From Lunularia cruciata (taxonomy: Eukaryota > Streptophyta > Marchantiopsida > Lunulariales > Lunulariaceae): 64,000 nt of DNA. The notes below the pieces were generated by a model. It worked only from the letters and a program-made list of their open reading frames with translations. It had not been told where the DNA came from and did not search any database. This document shows, piece after piece, positions 25,644 through 37,104 of this stretch. Each line of letters begins with the position of its first letter. Position 1 is the first letter of the stretch. The stretch lies in assembly GCA_948567375.1 (NCBI GenBank), contig OX419758.1, forward strand, positions 18,233,001 to 18,297,000, in the 5' to 3' direction. A program made the position numbers and the translations under genes.

Positions 25644-28290
25644 AACGTCCATTATGCGTGATATATTGCGGTTCTGGATACGCATCATCATCCAGATGAC
25701 TCCAGACTTTGCGATCGTGATATCGATGATCTGAACAAGTAACGATCCATCTCATTGATTCGAGCCTTCCGTCCTCTGTCACCACGTTTCATCATACCGC
25801 ATTCGCTTAGTTGCAATTGCTTAGTGAAACAAATTCAGCAATTGCCAGAAGCGAAAGCTTAAGCCATGACACAAGAAGTGCCTTGCCCATCCAAGAAACA
25901 ATAATCGGATCACTGTTTGAGACATTTGGAAAGAATCTAAGATGCCCGCATTGGAACTTCAGACAGAAATTGAGTCTGAGGGCCTACATGTGAATACTCA
26001 CAGCTCAGAAGGTAGTAACTTTTTCAATGCTTTTGTCAGGATGCTTCAGGAACGATCTTACTATATCCACGTATGTTCAGACAGAAGTTTGGAACTCCTT
26101 CGAAACTTCGTTTTGTAGATGCTCTCCTCATAATGAGTGAGAGTCAGGCACCAGATAAGTTAGACACTTGCTAATCATGATTAAATGTCTCAAATATCAG
26201 ATCGAAGCAAACTCTATATAAGTGCTGGAATAAATTCGCCATTCGCACACATATTGTCCGGCCGCACTGGGTGTGGTAATTCCAATCTTCAGTTACGAAT
26301 GTGATTTTATAGAACCAATTGGACACAGTGGATTCCTGCATGACTAAATTCCCCATACAGAGCATATTATCTCGAAGTAAACTGACTAATATGTGCTTTC
26401 ATTTTTCATAGCTTAATCTGATCAAGATCAGCATTTTATATTCACCCTGGTTAATTAGCTCCCAAATGCAGGCTCCACTGTCGTAGAGAGCTCTGTGACA
26501 AAAGAAATCGGTAATACGCAGCAGCATCAACGTATCTAAGGATGCAAACATATTACATACAATAGCATCCGTGTAACACTTCTCGTCCTAAAACCATGAT
26601 TTATAAACACGGAATTGCATTCCTTTGTATAGTTGGAGACAATTTTCCAGTACATGGAACTGTCATTATCTAATTCTTTTCTATGTCTCTTAGATCAAGA
26701 TCAAGTGTTTTCTAACTCACGAATTCAAAGACTAGAAGCAGAGAGCCGAGTCCCATATGGTTGGGGGTTCGTGCCCTTGGGTTCCTGAACCCTTTCATCT
26801 ACTCGTATATATAATACACTCTCAGTAATAAACGTTACATTTCCATGTCCAGTTTACCAGCTTTGAGATATCATGCCAGTTGTTGAAGAACGACTATTGT
26901 AATACCCTCCGTGTACATGTTTGGGATGTGCAGTTTTGTGGAGGTGCAAGCTAAGAGCCTATGTAGGACCTTCAAATTGATGCTATCGATCATTACAATG
27001 ATCTTACTTTCCTTTGTGAATAACATCACTTGTCTAAGTACTATGGCAATAGCGTTTTCCCGGAGTCTCTTCCGTCAGATAAGTTATATGAGAAACTCAT
27101 CACGTGCCCTTTGGTAGTACATATTAGCAGTCATATCAATCTGTAGGGACTTCTTCATGTTGAAATTCCATAAACCACATTCATAAATCTTATCTTCATA
27201 CTGTCGTGGTATGTTAAAATTTATATTGGTTAGATGACACAACCTGAGACAGTGTATGAACAAGTCAAAATTACGTTGCTTCTAAAATAAATCTGAGTGC
27301 CTCTTGGTCTAGAGGTCAAACAATTCTTCAACCTTGCAACTGGATAAAGGGAAGAAAGAATGTCATGCAAAAATGTCTTTTGATGGAGAACTTTTATAAT
27401 GCAGAGCTCCCTCCCAGGTATACAAGAGTGATGAGATCTACATTTTGATTTGAAGACTCGTGTTGATTGAACAACCAATTTCTCTTATCCATGAGATGAC
27501 CAACTCACGAAAATTGAAACATGATTTATTAACCAGAAATGAATGCCAATACAGCTCATATACTGATGTTTCTGTTGACGAATGGAGGAGAACCACATCT
27601 AGTTCTGGAATTAACTGCACAGTTTCCCTAGTAAGAGACATAGAGCAGCAATTAGCTTGAATGCACACCATCTATATTCCTGAATTAAGCATATGCATGG
27701 CACGCTGCAGTGACCACTACTTCGAAGTAATACGTTTTACTTCCTCGCATATCGGCAATATATGGGTTCTGGTGATATATCTCTTTAATTTGTGATGCCT
27801 CTAATTTCAGTTTTCTGCACTTGTTGCCTGCATTAGGTTCGTCGAGACTTTAACCCATGAGGTCATAGATCTTTCTAGTCGGTAAATCGAGCAGAGGTAC
27901 GGGTCTCGTCTTTCTGAGAAAACTACAAGCTATTGAGGTTTTACCGGAGAAGAATTCGGTGTATCACCAGATTCTGCAGTTCAATCGAACGTTTCTGTGT
28001 CCTGAAGTTCGATTACCTTCGATATGTAAGGAAACGCTTGAAAACTGTCGCCTCCTGGCTCCATCGTTGAAACGCGTTCTATTGTTGAACAGCCTCAGAA
28101 TAGTCCCTTGTTGGACTGAAAGGGTGGAGAAAGGGATGCAATCTCATGTTTAATGAGACTTAAGGCTGGTGACGGATTGGACGTCCCAATTGCTCCGTTA
28201 CATGCAACTCGATTTGTCCGAATTCTCAGAAATCATATGTAAACTGAAGTTCGAGCAGGAAATTGTGGAGTAAATTGAACAAAAATTCCA
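25644..28290. other. Region between convergent paralogues
   Basis: Should hold the remaining exons of one or both small paralogues if they are multi-exon, but no exon pair similar between the two halves could be found by eye. Frames at 27438-27671 (-) and 27959-28153 (+) are unassigned. Confidence 0.35.
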
Positions 28291-28515
28291 TCAGTCCCTT
28301 ACTGTATTTTTGTTCACAGACATATGCATATCCCCTCCCAAATGAATCGGTTTTGATGCACGCAAGTTCATGTAGATGACGTTCGCATGGAGGTCCACTG
28401 TTGCGTTTTTGTCCGCAACTATGATAGTCAGTAGATCCGGCTGATAGTCAGGTTCTTGGGTAGCGGTGAGCCATGGAGGACAATCGTCGTCGCCTAGGAC
28501 ATCATAGTCAGCCAT
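28291..28515 (-). CDS. Small acidic-N-terminus protein, first exon (paralogue 2)
   Basis: Minus-strand ATG frame of 74 codons beginning MADYDVLGDDDCPPWLTA, homologous to 25410-25643. Synonymous differences dominate in the conserved block (GCT/GCA, TAT/TAC, GAC/GAT, CCA/CCG, CTC/CTT), arguing that both are real coding sequence. A donor, ACA|GTAAGG, falls at 28303/28302 in phase 0, giving a likely exon of 28303-28515 (71 codons), phase-compatible with paralogue 1. No recognised domain. Downstream exons toward lower coordinates were not found. It could equally be a single-exon gene of 74 aa. Confidence 0.55.
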   Translation of the reverse strand: MADYDVLGDDDCPPWLTATQEPDYQPDLLTIIVADKNATVDLHANVIYMNLRASKPIHLGGDMHMSVNKNTVRD

Positions 28516-28747
28516 AGTATGAGGGAATAGACTCGGGAATGAGTTTGAACCTTCAGATTATGCCTGGGATTGAGATACTTGGATTCTCAGATGTGAATGG
28601 TTTCTCTTCACCTTTTTATGCCGAAACTGTGCTGCAGGCTCTAGTGACAAGAATGTGAGCTTGAGAGCAGGAATAAATATGAAAGAACTCAGTATAAACT
28701 TGAGAACTCCTTAGACTGCGATAACATGGATGAAGCAAGGTACATAC

Positions 28748-28755
28748 ATATATAG
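28748..28755 (-). promoter_or_regulatory. TATA box of small paralogue 2
   Basis: On the minus strand CTATATATG, followed by TATGTACCTTGCTTCATCCA, lies 233 bp upstream of the ATG at 28515. Sequence and spacing resemble the 25186 element of paralogue 1. Confidence 0.45.
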
Positions 28756-29836
28756 TCTGTCCGCATCGTGACGTTTGTGAGCAAACCGTGTAAGCTGCAG
28801 TAATTTGAACGATAGACAGTGCAGCGTAGGTGGCCCTTTGACCTTCATAGACGACGAATTGCAGGACAGACTCTTAAAATCTAGAATACAACCTGTTCAA
28901 CGTAGATAGCAGGGACCAAGTTCCGATCATGTATGACTGTGTGAAGTCCACTAAGTCGACAACTTTGAATACTGGAAACAGTGTCTGTCAGAGAACAGGA
29001 ACTGCGTTCCTATTACTTAGAGAGGACATGAGCTCGAGCCAGGTTCTGAGACCGTTAGATTGTAGATCTAGACTGGGTAGAATTCAAAGTTTGTCAGCGG
29101 CCGCAGGTACAGTTTTCAGAGAATTGATCCAATGTAGAACACATATAGGACCTATCTGTTGGTTTTCTTGTCTTCGACAAATTCGGAGGTTCTTGAGGAT
29201 TGGTACATGGGATTCATTCATGATGAGAAATATACACAGAGATAATTAGAATGTGAATTTTCATATAATATAAACGTTGGATTGGAACTTGTGCATTGCT
29301 ATCCTCTGAGCACATCCATGAAGACGAGTAAATCCGGAAAGCTTGAAGTCGTATGAGACTTACTCACTGCAAGCGTTACCTTGGGAATATAGGGCCACTA
29401 CCGAATCTCCTTCGTGGGAATAGAGCCAGCAGAAAGTATAACTGAACTATGTATAGGACACTGCCTAGAACTCTATCCTAGATCCCAGAAGTAGTTTTAT
29501 CTGATACAGTAATTTGAATGCGTTGTTGATGCTGATGTAATCCTCTCCCAATGATTGATCTAGTTTCGCCAAGGATTCCATCAATTTCATGTCTATCTGT
29601 TTACGTCGTGAAACCTGCCTAGTTTTAGAATCTAAATTGATTGCTTTGCGGGAGATTCTTGAACGAACTCAACCGCCTAAGCCCTGGAGAAAACCATTTG
29701 CTAGAATCTCACTAATTGAAGAAAGGAGATACTGTTACTGTTTCAAAGTGCAGGTCATTCAAACCCGAGACGTAGCAGAAAATGCGTTCCTGTAATCTAC
29801 CAAAGAGCTATCTCAAAGCATCTATATACAAGTTGA
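28756..29836. other. Spacer without recognised gene
   Basis: Contains the receptor-kinase 3' flank. A 106-codon frame at 28929-29249 (+) and a 68-codon frame at 29589-29795 (+) have no recognisable motif. Confidence 0.4.
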
Positions 29837-32056
29837 CTATCTCAGTAGTGGTTCGCCTCCCTGTGGTGAGATTGCCGCCACCATCGAACTCTTCGAAAAT
29901 TGCCCGCTTACATCTGCCGAGATTGCCGACTCCATCGAACTCTTCGAGAATCGTATCATGGGGTCCGAATCCGGCACGCATGGAGACCCTATCTGTGTCT
30001 CCGTTAGTGCGAAGATGGAGCTCCCCGTGAAAAGCATATTCATGGCATGCATCCGATATTCCCGCCCCGTACATGAGTACTCAGGGGCTGGTTTAGACAA
30101 TGGAATTGGAGGCATTGGAACACTACCTGTCAAGATTTCTAATATTTGTCGCATTCCTGGTCTATCCTTTGGATTAGGATGCGAGCACAGGAGACCCAGG
30201 AGGAGCAGCAATTCAACCTGTACTGCATCGAATTGACCCTTCAGCCTGCTGTCCACAACGCTCATCAATTCATCTTTATCAAGTTTTTTCCAGACCCAAT
30301 CTACAAGTATTCTCTCCTGCTCGTCCAGTAATTGACCGTCGAAAGCCAACCTTCCACAAGCGACCTCCAAACAGACTGCTCCAAATGCATACACATCTGT
30401 TTTCACCGTGAATTTCCCAGTAGCAGGTGCCTCCGGAGCGATGTATCCGTATGTTCCGGCTATCATAGTCGTGGCAGGATTCTCATGGCGGTCAACCATC
30501 CGAGCAAGGCCGAAGTCGCCCAACATGGGATTCCACTCCTCATCCAGCATTATATTACTGGACTTAAAATCACGATGGATAATCTGCTGCCGCCAACCAT
30601 CGTGCAGGTAGTGTAAAGCCTGTGCAGAACCAATGATTATATCAAATCTCAGCTTCCACGGTAGTACTGCCTCATCGTCAGTTGGATGGAAAAGGGCCTT
30701 GTCCAAGCTCCCGTTCGGCATCAGCTCATACACCAGTAGAAACTTGCTTCTGTCACTGCACCATCCTAGCAGTCTAACTATGTTTCGGTGACGCAGCTGG
30801 CTGATTATAGAAACTTCTGCCACGAACTCCTTCAGGCCTTGTTTTGAGTCTGTGCTCACTCTCTTGACGGCCACCGGCTGTCCCGTGGTAGGTAGAACAC
30901 CTCGGTAAACACTTCCAAACCCTCCTTGCCCAAGTTTGGACTCCTCACGGAACTGTCCAGTAGCCACACTCAGTTGTTTGTAACTAAACCGCAGATTGTC
31001 TGCTACGTCTCCGAAAACTGGCACATCCATATCCAACATGATACTCGTCGATTCTTCATCTCCAGGGCTTTTTCGCTTCCAGAAAATGAATAAGACTAGC
31101 GCGGAGATCACGAGCAGGAGGATTGCACCCACTACAATTCCAACAATCAAAGCTATTTCCCATGCGTTACCTACTTTCCTGGGAGGATGCGCAGGGAAAT
31201 TCTCGAAACTCCAGTCGTGAACACTGTAAAAGTTGTAGCAGAAGCAATCCCCATTTGCAGCTGAGAAGCCGATGTAAACCAATGGACTAGGACCAAAGAT
31301 ATCAAACATGTTCACCTTGTACCCAAGAAAAGCCTCATCGGGCCTGGAAGTATTGAGACTGATTCTAACTTCGACTACCTGCGACCAACCATTGTAATCC
31401 AGCCAAGCGTAAACGCTCTGACTTCCAGCCAGGATGATGCCTACGTCCGAAGCGTTTCTTGAAACTCTTGAGGTTGTATTCTCCAGATTTATTCCTACAT
31501 GGTTGTCACTACTGTCTACACCTTGATTTAGGAAGGTGTCGAACTCTATAGCCAAAGTAGCCACAACCTGCTTCCCCTCACCATCGTACACACCAAGTGA
31601 ACTTCCCGGGTCGCCAGGATACTGAGAAACATTCAATATCACAAATGCCATTCCATCCCCAGCGCCATAAGGTTCGTCCGCCCGCATAATGTTTAGGCGG
31701 AAAGAAGTCTTAAAAGAGTCCCATCGATTTGTACCTCTGTCCAACAACGCAATCGGCAGAAGAGCTAGGCCACTGCTGAGGCCATGGTGATCAGATGTTT
31801 TGTTGGGTTCGTTAGCAGTAGCTAGGGTCAATCCCCCGTCCTCCGAGGTACTGAAATTTCCCCCGCACCATAGATTTGTTTGAAAATTACATTTGAATGG
31901 ATGCTCGATCGTTCCAATCGTGAAGTTCGTATTCGTGCCAGTCGTGGCAACAAGCCTCGACTGAAATGTCAAAGCCAAGATTCCCAGCACCAGCACCAGC
32001 AAATTGACCCTCGTCCAAGACATTTGAGCTGCAAAGCTAGCAGATACCGGGCTCAT
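29837..32056 (-). CDS. L-type (legume) lectin receptor-like kinase
   Basis: A single uninterrupted 739-codon frame. A plasma-membrane receptor kinase: an extracellular legume-lectin domain perceives a ligand and a cytosolic Ser/Thr kinase signals. The signal peptide is at about 12-37; the second Met (residue 12, base 32023) may be the true start. The lectin domain spans about 43-285, with EFDTF (171-175) and DNHVGIN (184-190) keeping the metal-binding pattern and several N-glycosylation sites. The TM helix is at about 300-326, followed by the stop-transfer KRK. The kinase runs from about 370 to 645: GQGGFG (376-381), VAVK (Lys398), Glu414 in helix C, HRD (494-496), DFG (514-516), APE (540-542). 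All catalytic residues are present and it is an RD kinase. The Ser/Pro-rich tail has a near-repeat of RFSKSSM/QFSKSSM. Typical family length. Intronless, as is usual for this family. The paralogue at 19531-21540 is dead. Confidence 0.97.
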   Translation of the reverse strand: MSPVSASFAAQMSWTRVNLLVLVLGILALTFQSRLVATTGTNTNFTIGTIEHPFKCNFQTNLWCGGNFSTSEDGGLTLATANEPNKTSDHHGLSSGLALLPIALLDRGTNRWDSFKTSFRLNIMRADEPYGAGDGMAFVILNVSQYPGDPGSSLGVYDGEGKQVVATLAIEFDTFLNQGVDSSDNHVGINLENTTSRVSRNASDVGIILAGSQSVYAWLDYNGWSQVVEVRISLNTSRPDEAFLGYKVNMFDIFGPSPLVYIGFSAANGDCFCYNFYSVHDWSFENFPAHPPRKVGNAWEIALIVGIVVGAILLLVISALVLFIFWKRKSPGDEESTSIMLDMDVPVFGDVADNLRFSYKQLSVATGQFREESKLGQGGFGSVYRGVLPTTGQPVAVKRVSTDSKQGLKEFVAEVSIISQLRHRNIVRLLGWCSDRSKFLLVYELMPNGSLDKALFHPTDDEAVLPWKLRFDIIIGSAQALHYLHDGWRQQIIHRDFKSSNIMLDEEWNPMLGDFGLARMVDRHENPATTMIAGTYGYIAPEAPATGKFTVKTDVYAFGAVCLEVACGRLAFDGQLLDEQERILVDWVWKKLDKDELMSVVDSRLKGQFDAVQVELLLLLGLLCSHPNPKDRPGMRQILEILTGSVPMPPIPLSKPAPEYSCTGREYRMHAMNMLFTGSSIFALTETQIGSPCVPDSDPMIRFSKSSMESAISADVSGQFSKSSMVAAISPQGGEPLLR

Positions 32057-34135
32057 CGATTTTCCTCGTCTTCAAAACTGCAGCTCTGCGCATAGTTTGT
32101 GCAGAAGTTGTGAATATGTAGTGCCCTCGAATCTTTTCTACCCAGAACGGATCAATACATACCTGGAAGATGTTTCGGGAATCTGAAGCTATTAAAGTCG
32201 TATGCGTTCTGCAAACCGCTAACGCGAGACAAAAGAGGCTAGCTTCATGACAGCATGAATATGAGCTCAACTAACTGTGATTGTGGTTGAGCACTCAATC
32301 TGCATTTGAGAGACTTGTAAGATAGCCAAGACCTTAGCACTTGCTATGTTGAGCCCGAACTACATGAAAGAACAATAACGTAATTGGAGACCCACTATCC
32401 CTGAGAACCGAGTATCAATCTTCTAGATTAGCTGTCGTCCCGAACAGCTCATGACAAGCGAATCCGATGATGTTAGTCGTCCGAGCCGTCTCATACTCGA
32501 GACCGATATGATTCTTTCTAGAATAGCTGGGTCCTATAGTTTCTGATTCTCCTAAACCTGTTCAGTAAGTTCCCCAGACCATGGTCGGTCAAAACTCGGG
32601 AATAATGGAGATCATGGAAAGACAAAAGTCCCTGAGATGCATTTGTCTGCAGTTGAGTTCGTATGCTCAATGAATTGAACTCGACTGTAGGAGAACAACA
32701 TTTGCAAGCAATGGAATAGAAAATAATTTGGGAAAATTGGAAATTTCCTGCAGTACGGAATAGGACCTCCACCCCGAGCACCAGAGGGTGCGATAAAATC
32801 AATCTTCAGCAGGTTAGAGGTTCCACTTGTAACAAGAAATTGGTGCCCGTCGGTTGTGTTTCATCTCTTGTACACTTACAGCCGTCCACGATCGTAGTGT
32901 TCGTTGACCGAAGAAATTATTGTAAAACTTTTGTGCAGTGTTTTACATCATCTGAAGTCCATGTGATTGGAAGGTAGACATTAGTTTTTAAGTACATAAC
33001 GTAGTAGCGGCACGAATTCAGGAACGAATTATTAAGAATCGTGAGTTATAGAATTTCAGGGTCTTGTGAATCGTGAGACAAAGAATCCCATTGTCTTATT
33101 TCTTTTAATCATCTACTAAAGAGGAAAGTATATTGTTCATGCGCATGTTGGGACACACATTTGGGCTAACAAGTTATCATGCTATGTTTCATATTTGAAA
33201 CTCAAAGAACAACTACACATGTATGGTACTTCATCGAATAAAAAATGAGTGTGATTATGATCTTGAGCACGCACTTCACATCGAGCTAGTGCTTCAGAAG
33301 TAGAAGTGTTGAATAAAACGAGTTTTATGCTTTGCATCGGTGGAATTTAAATGATAGCTTAACATATCGATTGTAAGATATGGAATAGATGGAGATTTTG
33401 ATGTATGTCATCCTTCATAAGTTTTCTCTGTCCAGGAGCCGCGTCAGGCTCAACCGAAGAATCTAATACGAGGTCCGGTTGACCAGTTGAAGGGGGAGGA
33501 TAACATCTGACCTGCATCTAGCTCTTGTATACTATCACTAAGAACGAGCTCCTCGGTCACTGTATTGATTTCGTGTAGCTGATTTATCTTTTCATGAAGC
33601 TCTTCTGGAGCTCACCGCGTCGTTGAACCTTTCTACAAGTCTCTGTGAGTGCCAAATGGCAATTTCTGGGCTACATCGTTCATTCCTAGAACTTCATAGT
33701 CACCATCTCCACTGTCGCTGGTTTGAACTCAACCAGCTCGGCATTGCTACGGAGTTGCCATCCTTGCTAATCCATCAGTGCGGGAATCAATTGCAGACAG
33801 AATCTGAACGTACGTGGAATAGAATTTTGATTGGATACACCCGCCTCTAATATAGCATCTGCTCGGAAACGAGTTTGACAGGGCACACACAGTGGCCGTG
33901 TTGACAGAATCGGCTGCTGGGCGAGGTAAAGTCTGTATGGATGCGACGAAATTTGCAGCCGGCTGCTCGTCGGCTAACTTCACGGTCTCGAATGGGACGG
34001 AAATGTGATGAGGAAGACGAAGGTGACAGTGGATATGGAGTACGTGTGTTGCTGTATCCCAACTGGCCGGTATATGGACCTGGGAACAAACGATTTTGAG
34101 GAATTTCGAACAATGTCAATGGTGGAGAAAGATAC
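32057..34135. other. Spacer upstream of receptor kinase
   Basis: Presumed promoter and intergenic DNA of the minus-strand kinase. No TATA box stands out close to 32056. Frames up to about 124 codons (33847-34221, minus) run into a retroelement tag and are not genes. Confidence 0.45.
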
Positions 34136-34270
34136 TGGAAATGGCGACGCATTGGATAACAAGAAAGATGGGAAAACCCATCAAGGATAAAACATAAGAG
34201 GTAAATGGGACTAAACCCCAATAGTATCCGTACGAGAAATGTGTCCTACTACCCCTAAGATATCTGAAGA
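34136..34270 (-). mobile_element. Truncated retroelement 3' end
   Basis: Read on the minus strand it follows the 3' UTR of copy A: CTTAGGGGTAG, ATTGGGGTTTAG, GATGGG.TTTTCCCATC and a diverged GCGTCGCCATTTCC end. Substitutions and small indels show it is older than the 54194 copy. Only the last 130 bp or so of the element are present. No clear target-site duplication was found. Confidence 0.6.
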
Positions 34271-36019
34271 GTTTACATGCCCGTTTTCAACAGACAACCA
34301 ATGTTGCGGATTGGTTATTTGGTGGTCCATCTTATATTTGACTGTACTCGATAAGTGAACCTAAACACCAAGCATGAACTGCGGATATATATGTTATAAG
34401 GGTTGTGAATTTGCTGGGTGGCTAGGGGGATTTGCACGTGACTCCCGTTCTGTCTGGAAGAGAAAGTGTTTAGTTACCATAGTAATCTGCAAGATCCCAC
34501 CGTAAAGCGTACACTTAAAACCCAACTTCTTTGATACCAATGTGACGATGATTGGGTTCGTTGAACTTGGTACCTTGAGATGATCTTCATGAGATTATGT
34601 TAATCGTTCTAATCTTTTCTAGTCTCCCCTTTTGTGGTCAATTTGCTCAATAGCATCAACTGTAAGCCAAAAACCAATTCGACGAACCCAATCATCATCA
34701 CATTGGAATCGATCATATGATGGTATCGCCTGGCCTGGGGTTTGTTGCTTTACACTCTTGTCCCACGTACACTGACCTTCTCTTTCAGAATTTGACACGT
34801 ACATAGAATTTAACCTGATCGCAGAATGTGCTGTAAACACTATAGATGAAATACTTCAATTTCCTCAGAATTCACGACTAAGAACAACCTTGTAAACAGA
34901 CATAGCAGGATCACCTGTCTTGTTTAACTGTACGCAGCTTTCTCAAGAAGCAGGCATTTTAATGTGAGGTGGCCCTCGCATGGGCTTTGGTAGTTATCGA
35001 AGCTCCAACCGGAAGCTCCCAACGAATTAGGAGACTAACGTCCTACCTGCAGATGTTCACACAATCTAGTTCCTAGAGAATATAGGGCAGGGTCCTGGCT
35101 TAGTCATTCACATAATTAGAGCAAATAAATAAAAATAAGCAAATAACTTGAGTTCTGGACTATCTTATTTGACGTGAATGCCCACCACTGTGCGTATCGA
35201 TGACGTCGACAGGCCTGAAGTAAATTTCAGATTCGAGTAGATCACCAGCTATAGTTACGTTTCAGCAAGATTGTTGAGACATAACAAACTCGTTCCAGGT
35301 AGGCGTTGACTCAGTTCTTGTTTTTTCACCTAGAAATTTTATTGAATTCACGCGACCACAGGACTGTATCACATGTTTACCGCTTGTAACCTAGTTTCGC
35401 CAGTTCGTGTCAGTACAGATAATGAGCCAAAACGCAGAACGCTGTACACGATTCCCTGATCATAAGCTTGACCTGTCAGCTAGTTTTATCATTTCATTTT
35501 TTGTCCCTAGATCTCTTCCTCGCATCATGGAATTGGCAAAATCAATCATTGGGTCACACTCACACCCCCAAGCTTTAAACCTCTTGCTGCCCGACATACG
35601 CTGATGATGATAAAATGGTAATATTTGTGCTGAAACTACAGTTTCTCTACTCTGTACAAGCCTTCAGGTGAAGCCGTGCGCACATGGAAGTGCTGATCCA
35701 ATTTTGAGATCATTTGAGACAGCTTCAATACTGAAATTTTTTTTAAGTTCCGTACAAATTTCTGCCAGCCGATTTACGACTCTCGAGTTACCTTCTGATC
35801 TAGTGAAACAATGTGCACGAAGAATTTTGTACTACTTGCGCCAGAACTGAAGAATGAAAGGTGATGATGTGCAAACACCCTCAGTACCATAGCCTCTGTC
35901 ACGAAAGCTCAAATGGATTTCCCCGTCACCACATTTGCTGTGGTGCTATGACGTTCAGCTTCAAGGTAACTGCAGCACCTGTTTGTGAACAAATTATCCT
36001 CTCTCCCTGATTTCTCTGT
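34271..36019. other. Spacer without recognised gene
   Basis: Includes the 3' flank of the ferredoxin gene. A few frames of 60-73 codons (34619-34840 minus, 35407-35604 plus) show no motif. Confidence 0.45.
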
Positions 36020-36601
36020 CTACCACTCGGGGAAGTGTTTACAAATAACTTGGTTACAACCTTCTAAATCAACTTCGTTATGCATATCGAAGTTGGTCCC
36101 ATCCTTGGTAACCCTAACATTCATCCCTTTCTTACAAGCTTTCATGCACGTCGTGTACCCGACCTCCACCTTACCATTGCATTCCGATTCAAACCTTTTA
36201 AGCAGTTGGTCGGCTCCTTTGGCACTGCACTTTTTCCCAGTGCAAATCTCCACCCTAGGAACCGCAGTAGAAGAGCTCACTGTCTCCTTCTTCTTGAAGA
36301 TTTTGTTTCTGCTTTTGATCTTAACCAGACTCGGATCTTTCGGGGATGGCGATAATGGAACTTCACCTGAACCTTGTTGATATCTCTGCACGACAGACCC
36401 ACTAGGGACCCCTACAGCAACTGATTGAGCCTCACTAGACGAACGACGATTCACGTCTGGGCTGGCAACCTCCTCTGCTCTGTCGGACACTTTCGATATA
36501 GAAGGAGATGTGGAACTCCAGAAGAATGAATCTTTAAATGTCTGGAGGAATCCTCTCCCAGGGATCGTCGACGAATTCTGTTGCACTGCCGCGTTCGACA
36601 T
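36020..36601 (-). CDS. Thioredoxin-like [2Fe-2S] ferredoxin domain protein
   Basis: A single-exon frame of 193 aa with an ATG at 36601. The C-terminal about 80 residues form a thioredoxin-fold [2Fe-2S] ferredoxin (the NuoE/Trx-ferredoxin type). VEICTGKKCSAKGADQLL gives Cys120-x4-Cys125, and TTCMKACKKGMNVRV gives Cys152-x3-Cys156, the expected C-x4-C...C-x3-C ligand set. Extra cysteines are at 141, 182 and 187. The N-terminal 110 residues are Ser-rich and basic with no predicted fold, possibly an organelle-targeting and linker region; residues 94-105 are Lys/Arg-rich (KIKSRNKIFKKK). Likely an electron-transfer or Fe-S carrier role, partner unknown. A 5' noncoding or additional coding exon cannot be excluded. 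Confidence 0.85.
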   Translation of the reverse strand: MSNAAVQQNSSTIPGRGFLQTFKDSFFWSSTSPSISKVSDRAEEVASPDVNRRSSSEAQSVAVGVPSGSVVQRYQQGSGEVPLSPSPKDPSLVKIKSRNKIFKKKETVSSSTAVPRVEICTGKKCSAKGADQLLKRFESECNGKVEVGYTTCMKACKKGMNVRVTKDGTNFDMHNEVDLEGCNQVICKHFPEW

Positions 36602-36858
36602 CCTAATCTGTTATCTAGCTGCAAGGTCTAATTTATGGAATCTCACAACAGCCTTTCCACCTTGGATCAGAATGCTCCTTGAGAGATACCCTGCAATCTT
36701 CACTTCCTTTTAAGAAATAACGCAACGGATGATGCAAAAGAATAAATCTGTTGAAATTGTGAGGCGCTTGTAGAAGCCTGATTGCATCGCCTATTGCAGA
36801 TCTACTAATCTAACACAAGGATCTTGGCATCCCTTTTGACTCTGCTTGTGATGGAGCC

Positions 36859-37104
36859 TTGACCTCCGAAACGCTAACAAACCTGCTTCAAAAAACTCCA
36901 TACGACTACAGAGTTGGAAATGGCCGTTCTGTGGAGGTGCGAGTGGAGCGTGAAGTTGAGAATGTAATATACGAACCTGCAAATATAGCTTCAGTAGAGA
37001 CGGTTCTCGTCCAGAAGACTGGATACAGATTGCTTGAGAGTGGAGGAACAGCAGTGGAGACACAGGTGAGAGTCTTCAACAAGACGTGGTCCGCTCGTCC
37101 TTGA
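36859..37104 (+). other. Unassigned open frame, possible exon
   Basis: An 81-codon frame of coding-like composition (KTPYDYRVGNGRSVEVRVE, then VETVLVQKTGYRLLESGG). A strong donor, ACAG|GTGAGAG, sits at about 37063. No upstream or downstream partner exon and no family were recognised. It could be a chance frame. Confidence 0.2.

Noticed and set aside
30332-30616. Plus-strand frames inside 29837-32056
   Set aside because: Antisense shadows of the receptor-kinase gene.
36080-36355. Plus-strand frames over the ferredoxin gene (also 35985-36380)
   Set aside because: Antisense shadows; the minus frame has the full [2Fe-2S] cysteine set.
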